The notes beneath the pieces were generated by a model. It saw only the letters and a program-made list of their open reading frames with translations, was not told where the DNA came from and did not search any database. A stretch of 26,353 nucleotides of DNA from the NCBI GenBank assembly GCA_003427395.1, contig BFEA01000012.1, positions 2,988,822-3,015,174 of the forward strand, given 5' to 3'. Position 1 is the first letter of the stretch, and each line of letters opens with the position of its first letter. The position numbers and the translations under genes were made by a program. This DNA comes from Chara braunii (Eukaryota; Streptophyta; Charophyceae; Charales; Characeae). Below, in pieces: positions 19,934 to 26,353 of the stretch.

Positions 19934-19935
<2 letters not shown>

Positions 19936-20029
19936 GGAACCTTATGGCTCCGGCTCCTTATCCATTCTGGGGAGCGTCAGTCCGGTTCCTATTCCACCAG
20001 CAAGTCGGAAAAGATTACAAGATGTACAC

Positions 20030-21712
20030 ACTCACGTTCCTCCCCCTTGTGGTGTGGAGGCCTGAAGGACGGCATTGATTACTTCCGCGGGAAGGATGTA
20101 CCACCCTTCACCCCTGCCTAAGTTAGCCTGTTTTACTGGGAACCTGGATTTGTCGCGTAATGAGTGCCAGAACCCTGAACCCTGACTTGGTATATCTGTG
20201 TCTCCAACTTATCTTCGGGGATCGTATTTGTAGGGCTAGTCTTATGATCCATTTGATTTCTGAGGCCTGTATTTGACGGGTTGGATCTATAAGACCTAAG
20301 CCCCTTTTGCTTTTTGGGCTGGTGACTATCTGCCAGGCCACCTTGTGAATAAACTGTTCCTTGTCCGGATTGCCTGTCCATAGGAAAGCTGCAGCTTTTT
20401 TCCTCGACTGGCTTTGTAAGCCTGAGGCTGGGAAGTGTGTGTGGCTTTCCAGGTGTGCATCCTATTAACCATTGAAGACAAGAGTGTCGCTGCTGAAATC
20501 TGGTGGCATCCTTTGAGGTTAAGGTTGATGCCCAGGAATCGGATTGGTGAATCTGGATCTGTCCGCTGGAGACCTGGAGGGGTTAATTCTGTGGGAGGGG
20601 GTGTGACTGCGGTCCACCAGCTTGTTGTCTTGGTCCAGTTGACTTTCATTTTTTAGGCTAGTTGGAATGCTTGCAGTGCTCTTATCAGGGCTTGAAAGGA
20701 GGAGTTTGTTGCTCTGATTAGTACTGTGAGATTGTCTGTGAATAAGAGGGTGGTGGGGATGTGGAGGTGTTGACCGTGTTCGTCTGTGATGCTCTCTATT
20801 CTCTCGATTGATGTATCTGTTCTCAGGAAGGTGGCGATGGCCTCCATGACAAAAAGGAAGATCGGTGCTGCTAGTGGGTCGCCTTGTTGGGTAGGGGTTC
20901 GAGAGGAAGCCGTTGACTTGAACTATCCCTTGTGTGTTGTTGTAGAATATTCTCACCCATTTTCGAAAGATAGGACCTACTCCCATTCTTTCCATGCTGG
21001 CCTGGAGAAAGTCCCAGTTTACTTGATCGTATGCTTTCTCAAAATTGAAGAAGAGGATGGCTGCTGCGATACGTTTTTGGTTGATTATCCTCGTGGATTC
21101 ACGGAGAGACATTACATTGTCCAGGATGAGTCTTCCTGGTATGAACCCTGTCTAATCTAGGTGGACGCATCCTCCTGTGATCTTGTTTATTCTGGTGGCT
21201 AGGAGTTTGGCTAGGATTTTGTAGGCTACGTTTAGTAATGAGATAGGTCTGTAATTTTTTATGTCCTCTGTGTTACCTTTTTCATATAGGAGCGTCACCA
21301 ACCCCGTACTCAGTTTTGGCCCTAGAGTTTCTTCCTCCCATGCTCTGGTGACGAAGCTGAGGAGGAGTGCGCCTAGTGTGTGCCACCCAGCCATCCAGAA
21401 TTCCTTCGAGAGGCTGTCTCTCCCTGGGGCTTTGTTGGGTTTGAGGTCGTTAAGGGCTTTGTGTAATTCCTCTAATGTTATGGGTTCTTCTAGCGTTTTG
21501 GCTGTTTTTGAAGATATGGGTTGGTCTACGTGGATCAAGAACTTCTCTCTTGCTTTGTTTGTTGAGTTGTGGCCTCCTATGGGTATCTTGGAGGTATAGA
21601 GGTCTTTGTAGAAGGTGGTTGCTATGTTTACTAGTTTTTTTGTTTCTGACATTGGGTTACCGTTTTCGTCCCGTAGGCATTCTATTATGGAATTTCTGGA
21701 GTTTGTTTTTAT
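20030..21712 (-). pseudogene. LINE (non-LTR retrotransposon) reverse transcriptase relic, main part
   Basis: Minus-strand order: IIECLRDENGNPMSE; RT motif 1 LKPNKAPGRDSLSKEFW; motif 2 LVTLLYEKGNTEDIKNYRPI then SLLNVAYKILAKLLATRI; TGFIPGRLILDN; motif A FFNFEKAYDQVNWDFL; the motif B region QGDPLAAPIFLFVMEAIA; motif C LLFTDNLTVL; RFLGINL; and KSKRGLGLIDPTRQIQ near the end. It is broken: an in-frame TAG stands just before TGFIPGR (about 21157), where the family usually has Gln. The frame changes near 20895 at QGDP, a stop lies near 20650 and the frame changes again near 20340. Motif A has Asn where an Asp is usual, and motif C is TDN where A/DDD-type LINEs have ADD, so the active site is lost. 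The C-terminal part fades near 20030. Confidence 0.9.
21705..21712. repeat. Left target-site duplication of element B
   Basis: GTTTTTAT, identical to 22284-22291, directly abuts the inverted terminus CATGGCTACG. Confidence 0.9.
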
Positions 21713-22283
21713 CATGGCTACGATCCGGACGTCCGGACCGCCGTCCAGACGATCTGGATTCAGTCCGGACTCCAGACGTCCGGTCTGGAAGGTCCGGATC
21801 TGCCAAATTTCGAGGGAAAAAAAAAAAATCAAACGGTCCAGGACCCTTCCCCATTGAGGAGCGAAGCCCCCAAAATTGTTTTGGGGGTTTTTCAGTCCCG
21901 TTTATGCTTTTTTGAGGGGTCCGGACATGCTCTCTCTATAGAATAATTTATTAGACAACCCCAATTCTTTAATTATTAATAATTCATTACCTTTTAAGTA
22001 TTTTTTAAAGCTTTTTTTTTAGTTTTTGACTTCTAACTCAAGTTTGGTTTGGAATTCTGACATGACTCCGAGGCAAAAGTGGTTGGCGTTGTTATTCTGC
22101 ATAAAATACTTTTTTTCAGATTTTTTTTTTTTTTTTTTTTTTTTACCGTCCGGGCATTTCCGGACCTGTCCAGGCATCTGGACCGTCCGGATCCCCCATG
22201 TCCGGAGGTCCGGAAATGTCCGGAAACTACCGGACACAAGTCTGGTTCCATGTCCGGAAATGTCCGGGTCCGGCGTAGCCATG
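21713..22283. mobile_element. hAT-like non-autonomous element B (CCGGAC type), 571 bp, inside the LINE
   Basis: Perfect 10-bp inverted termini, CATGGCTACG at 21713 and CGTAGCCATG ending at 22283, with a perfect 8-bp target duplication GTTTTTAT on both sides. Subterminal regions are arrays of CCGGAC/GTCCGG, such as ATCCGGACGTCCGGACC on the left and GTCCGGAAATGTCCGGAAAC on the right. The interior holds one plus-strand core copy at about 22036-22110 (ACTCCGAGGCAAAAGTGG, TTCTGCATAAAATAC), a poly-T run and a 9-bp hairpin. Removing it together with one GTTTTTAT rejoins the LINE reading frame between KFFFQKIKT and NSRNSIIECL. No protein is encoded. Superfamily assignment rests on 8-bp duplication, terminus type and subterminal repeats. 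Confidence 0.92.
21867..21887. other. Perfect 9-bp hairpin inside element B
   Basis: CCCCCAAAA pairs with TTTTGGGGG across a TTG loop, followed by T residues. Its function is unknown. The related element at 23336 also has a perfect hairpin before a T run, TGGAGG/CCTCCA at 23673-23688. Confidence 0.7.
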
Positions 22284-22291
22284 GTTTTTAT
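22284..22291. repeat. Right target-site duplication of element B
   Basis: GTTTTTAT, the partner of 21705-21712. Confidence 0.9.
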
Positions 22292-22693
22292 CTTCTGGAA
22301 GAAGAATTTGGACATTCTTTCGTTCAATTCCCAGTCTTTCACCCTGGCTCTTAATTGGAGGCCTTTGAGCTTTAGTTTAGTCCATTCGGTCAGAGTTGTT
22401 CTGCATAGAATTCGGTTAGGTGTTTCTCTAGGTTTAATTCTGCTATATCTATCGCGTTTCTTAGGGACTCCTTTTCTGATTTTCCCCTTTTTGTTTTCAC
22501 TTCCAAAATTTCTGGTTCTGATTATGATTCCTGCCCTGGCATTCCCTGCCCCTCTTCCCAGGCAGGTCAGTCTATTTTCCCCTAACATAACGACTCTATT
22601 GTGGAAGCTTCTTTGTTCTCCTTTCCTTGTACCCTCACAATTCTTTGTGATCCACGTTTGCTGTTCAGAAGTAACACAGTGAAAAAAGATCAT
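22284..22693 (-). pseudogene. LINE relic, upstream segment beyond the insertion
   Basis: The minus-strand frame runs from about 22693 to the insertion and carries the linker that precedes the RT domain in plant-type LINEs, with TEWTKLKLKGLQLRARVKDW and ELNERMSKFFFQKIKT. It continues in the same element as the RT segment on the other side of element B. No endonuclease domain can be seen further upstream (22700-23335), so the LINE copy is 5'-truncated, as is usual for such elements. The N-terminal ~60 residues of the frame are not recognisable. Confidence 0.8.
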
Positions 22694-23335
22694 CCATCAT
22701 GGCAGGACATAAGGTTTCGGTAGTTGTTGCTTGTTGCAAGCCATGTGTGTGCACACGTACATGGAAGTAGTTGTTGTAGTTCAGGCGCAGCAAGAACTGC
22801 CGAAGAAAAGGCGCCCGCTGACTACCCGATAGCTTACTGCTTGACAGGATTGTGAAGAGAGAGATTGACCTCTGCCGAAAAAGCTGCCACAAGGGTAAGA
22901 AGATATCACAAGAAAAACGAGCACGCCAATTGAAAAATAAGGAAAAAGAAGGAAAAAGAAGGAAAAGACATAAAAATCCCAGAGTCTCACCACTCTGGAA
23001 AGACCAATTATTTCCAAAATCCCAAAGGTCCAACGGCACTTCATGTCAAAGCCTGCAGTCTCGTGATTGGGAATAGTGGTTGGATATGACATGGTGGTGG
23101 AAAACAAGCCGTACAAGTGCCCCCCAGAAAAAGGCAAGTTCTTCTCCAAATGGCTCCTTTGGAAGAGGTGGAAACACTGGAAAGAGAAATGCTTGATTAA
23201 AACAGAGAAACGAGGATTGACTGCCTTACGATGAACAAAGTTGGAGAAGTGAAAAGATCCTCCTTCGTTCATTGACGAAAAACATGAACTGAAGCCACGA
23301 CAAGAGATGAAAGTGAAACTGCAAGAGAAAAAAAC
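22694..23335. other. No recognised gene
   Basis: Purine-rich sequence on the plus strand (GGAAAAAGAAGGAAAAAGAA near 22940). The long minus-strand frame here (about 163 codons from 23272) has a Phe/Ser-rich hydrophobic composition typical of antisense purine tracts, and no LINE endonuclease motif. Confidence 0.45.
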
Positions 23336-23797
23336 TATGGTTACCCGGACACAGCGGGATGTCCAGCCGAACTGATGTCTGGAAAAATCTGGACACCTGG
23401 AAATAAAAATAAAATAAAATTAGTCAGTTCACAAACAGGGGTTCAATCGGGCCATACCTACCTCAAGGCATATGTTTGTCTGTCCGTCTGTCTCTCTCTC
23501 TGTCTCTCTCTCTGTCTCTGTCTCTCTGTCTGTCTGTCTGTCTGTCTCTGTTTCTCTCTCTGTCTCTCTCTGTCTCTCTCTCTCCAAAAGAACAAAAATC
23601 AGAATCAGTCTCAGCTCAGCCCTCTTTGGCTAAGGCCCAGAAAATAGTTCAAAAAGGCCAAAACATTTTCTTTGGAGGTCAGCCTCCATTTTTTTTTTTT
23701 TTCAAATTCCCCGTCGGGACTTACTGGACCGGACTTCGGCCAGACATCCAGACGCAGACGGTCTGGACTGGGATCTGGTCAACCAGATCGTAGCATG
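23336..23797. mobile_element. Element J, diverged relative of element B (CCGGAC type), 462 bp
   Basis: The left end TATGGTTACCCGGACAC and right end GATCGTAGCATG correspond to the termini of element B (CATGGCTACG..CCGGAC and ATCGTAGCCATG) with a few substitutions. The subterminal sequence has degenerate CCGGAC relatives (TCTGGACACC, CCGGACTTCGG, CCAGACATCCAGACG). Flanks are AAAAAAAC on the left and GAAAAAAC on the right, 7 of 8 matching, consistent with an old target duplication. The interior holds the CTGT/CTCT microsatellite and a hairpin before a T run. It has no copy of the shared core. Confidence 0.62.
23475..23585. repeat. (CTGT)n/(CTCT)n microsatellite
   Basis: About 110 bp of interrupted CTGT and CTCT units inside element J. 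The predicted Ser/Leu/Cys-rich peptides across it are artefacts. Confidence 0.9.
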
Positions 23798-23805
23798 GAA
23801 AAAAC

Positions 23806-25600
23806 TGAAGCAAGGAATCAAGAATAGATGAACGGTTACTAAATAGTAAACACAGCAGACTCTAGAGGAACATATGTGCAGAGAGATCATCCTCGCAACT
23901 AGTGAAGGCAATGAGCTCGACCAACACAAGCTTGAACTCTCCCCTCCCCATCTCCTTCCTCCACATCAACTCCAAGGAGCCAAGCTCTCTCCAACGCTGT
24001 TATGCAGACCACAACACGAAGATGGGACTTCCTCCTCTCCATACATCAGGATCAAGGTCAGGCTTTCCTTGGACCTGTATGGCCTGAATATGTCAAGTGC
24101 CACTCAAAGGCAAGAGATGATGGAATCTACCATAGACGCAAAGGAGTCCCTCGATTGATGCCCTTTCTCTTCAAGATTCTACGACCTTGGCTTGCCTCAG
24201 AGATCCCCTGCACAGCGGCTGGATGAAGAAGACCCTTCCATCCATACCCCCTTCACACTACCTCTTTCCACCTGGGAACTCATGCATAGGCCAGCAGCTC
24301 CTCTCCTCTACCACCAAGCTTCCCCAGCTGGTCCCATTGCCTACCAGTTGGAAACGAACTGGTGGACCAACATGATACTCGCCAGCTGCCTCCACAAATG
24401 CTGCCACCCCAACCACTGCTCTGTACTTCTATCCTCTTGCACTGGTGAGTTGGCGGACCTCTCTGATCTTGAACTGGGGATTACTGGGCTCCTCTAAGAC
24501 CTAGCTGGGAGCTTCTAGAGCCTACCAGACACTCCTTTGGGCAGGAAAATAACGACTTCAGCTGAGTCTCTCCTGGGCACTCCACGAATCTAACTGTTAT
24601 CTGGACCAACTACTGTCCGGTATACAAGGGCCTGCCTTTTGCCTGTCCGTCTTCCTACTTCTAAATTTCACTCCTACCCTTCTATTCTGCCCAATTTAAA
24701 GATGTATCACCCTCCACCGCCGGGCCTCCGGTTCTCAGGACAGCACACATAGGTCAGTGTTTCAGACACACGGGCAAACCAGAGCTCCCGAACTTAACGC
24801 ATGATAACACATACTCAGCAATGTCAGCATATGGACAAACTGAAGTCAGCAAAAACTTGGGAGTTCCAAGACGAGGCACAGCATTTCTTCGGAAAGAACA
24901 AAATTTCACGAACTGCAAAAGGCAACGGTAATTGCAGAAGGCTGAAGGCACAAAGGCAAATGTCGTATCATCAACAGGATTCTGCCGCACAGAGAACTGG
25001 AAAGGTAAACCCATGAGACCAGGGAGGGTTTCAGTGGATGATGATAATTTGCACAGCAATCTCTGTCAACAAGCGGAGGAGCTAAGTGCAGAACCAGCCA
25101 CTTATTTATTCTGAGGGACACAAGTCACACAACTGCCACTTTATTAATGGAGTCGAGAAGGGCGGCACTGGTAACCCCTGGTTGCTGGTTGCTGGGTTGT
25201 TTATATTATTGCTTCTTGCCAAACGGCGAGCACAATAAATTTGCAGTCAGAACAACACCATGCAGGGTACAATTGCTGCTTCACGACTGGAATTCAAAAT
25301 GGCACGTGAATTTGTCAGTACATTTGTGCAACCTATTAACAGTGTGGCAGTAGACCAAGCACACCACGCAAGTGCTCCGCAAGTGGTGCAAGTGCAACAA
25401 ACATCCAGAAAAAAACTTCAAAAAACTTTAAAAATTTCAAAAAAAGCTTATAAAAACTCTATAAAAAAAAACATGTGATCTAAGCAAACTATCGTGAACA
25501 AATTTTAGCTGGGATGGTATCTTGGAATCATAATTGAACACTGGCAGTGCCTCAGCCAACAGTGTTGGCTGGTGCCCGTAGGAGAAGGGTGGAGAAGGGA
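23806..25600. other. No recognised gene; possible intronic or unique DNA
   Basis: Moderate GC, few homopolymers and no obvious mobile-element structure, unlike the rest of the window. A plus-strand frame at 24192-24497 (101 codons) is open but matches no family that I know. Together with the candidate exon to the right, this could be intronic or flanking DNA of a host gene. Confidence 0.35.
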
Positions 25601-25620
25601 GGTTGCCGACATCTCCTTAC

Positions 25621-25774
25621 CTTGGCCAATGATTCTATTTCAGCAGTATCCGGGGTAGCATCGCTAGCTTCGATCAGCTTGCACAGCTGCCAGCAAAGCT
25701 TGATGATGAGGTCCAGTATGCGAGATATTGAGCCGGTGTCAAGAAATGACTGAGTAATGAGTGCTGACAAATAC
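25621..25774 (-). CDS. Candidate internal host exon, function unknown (51 codons)
   Basis: On the minus strand a pyrimidine-rich stretch ending TTTTTGCTTGCAG precedes the exon, and it ends AAG followed by GTAAGGAG, a strong donor. The 154 bp between them is open in one frame and starts with one leftover base of a split codon, so the intron phases would be 2 then 0. The peptide begins YLSALITQSFLDTGSIS, continues RILDLIIKLCWQLCKLIEAS and ends DATPDTAEIESLAK. It looks like amphipathic helices of a helical-repeat protein, and its composition is unlike the simple-repeat translations elsewhere. I do not recognise the family and no neighbouring exon is convincing. A decayed or chance open frame remains possible. 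Confidence 0.45.
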
Positions 25775-26258
25775 CTGCAAGCAAAAACGTTCGCCAGTTT
25801 CCTGAGGAGTTGCAGTGAAAAGCAGAAATTCCTTTCCATGAAAAGATGAATGTGAAGTAAGAAAAAAAGCAACTAGAAAATATTAAAAACATGGCAAAGA
25901 CACGTAATGGTCGATGGAATGGAGTACTTGCTCATGTGCATACATCCTACTGAAATTCCACCGCACTCTTTGAGTCACAAAAAGAGTAGGTACTTCTGAC
26001 ACAAACTCTAAGCCATATAGCACCTATACTTCTAGGAAAAAGGACGATCGGAACTGGATGGATAAGTCAGAGCTCATCCTAGTCCTCCCGATGAGGCAAA
26101 TGTTGTGGTGTATAGCTGGGCCTGCGCCATGCATATCTTCCATCTCAGGGACGCTGTACAGAGGTGTCAAGCAAGGACCCTCTGTTGTAGTCACGCGCCT
26201 ATCCAGTATGGGTAAGCCGCAGGTTAAGATGGAAAATGTGTTCTGGCCCCTTGCAAGC

Positions 26259-26262
<4 letters not shown>
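25775..26262. other. No recognised gene
   Basis: Unique-looking DNA between the candidate exon and the terminal microsatellite. A minus-strand frame (26024 upward) contains a stretch with YSVPEMEDMHGAGPAIHH but no recognised motif. Most of its upstream part is microsatellite translation. Confidence 0.35.

Positions 26263-26353
<91 letters not shown>
26263..26353. repeat. Compound (CT)n(CA)n microsatellite at window end
   Basis: CT units from 26263 to about 26308, then CA units to the end. Read on the minus strand this is the same GT-then-GA order as at 11331-11388 and 11509-11591. Confidence 0.95.

Noticed and set aside
22781-23272. LINE endonuclease domain upstream of the RT relic.
   Set aside because: The minus-strand frame is Phe/Ser-rich antisense of a purine tract and lacks any endonuclease motif.
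1-26353. CRISPR array, bacterial operon or prophage.
   Set aside because: There are no regularly spaced identical repeats with unique spacers, and retroelement relics and splice-like signals point to a eukaryotic nuclear genome.

Overview
This is a repeat-dominated piece of a eukaryotic nuclear genome. It has no operon-like gene packing, no ribosome-binding-site-led reading frames and no intact protein-coding gene. The signs are pervasive microsatellites and long homopolymers, tRNA-derived SINEs, a LINE reverse transcriptase relic, a Ty3/Gypsy integrase relic with a chromodomain-like tail, and many short non-coding elements with inverted termini. The Ty3/Gypsy protein resembles what I associate with streptophyte algae such as Chara. 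That is a recollection, not a result, and is low confidence. Both ends of the window lie in CA-repeat tracts, so it may be a whole contig that broke at microsatellites.

Layout. 1-1400: CA tract, a 146-bp tandem repeat, a 34-bp tandem repeat and a fragment of a TTAA-flanked element. 1400-4450: no recognisable gene, a 229-bp repeat and a long degenerate GATT/ATGA simple repeat. 4450-5000: a TTAA-flanked element. 5420-5960: two SINEs. 6404-7153: a 750-bp inverted-terminus element. 7160-10400: AT-rich DNA with two local repeat families. 10831-12713: small hAT-like elements, one nested in another, with compound GT/GA microsatellites. 12941-14815: a second TTAA-flanked element, another CCCGGG-type element and a third TTAA-family fragment. 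14817-15045: SINE. 15174-17800: 5'-truncated Ty3/Gypsy pol relic with its probable 3' LTR. 17924-18540: a 330-bp tandem duplication. 20030-22693 (minus strand): LINE relic split by a 571-bp hAT-like insertion with a perfect 8-bp target duplication. 23336-23797: a diverged relative of that insertion. 25621-25774 (minus strand): the one candidate host exon, with good splice sites on both sides. 26263-26353: CT/CA microsatellite.

The most interesting pattern is a modular family of non-autonomous elements. Eight copies of one ~70-bp core, containing GAGGCAAAAGTTGTT and TTCTGCATAACATA, lie inside elements whose termini use different palindromic subterminal repeats: CCGGAC, CGTACG, GTTCG/CGAAC and CCCGGG. 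Where both ends can be delimited they are flanked by 8-bp (once 10-bp) direct repeats, as expected for hAT-like transposition. No transposase is encoded here.
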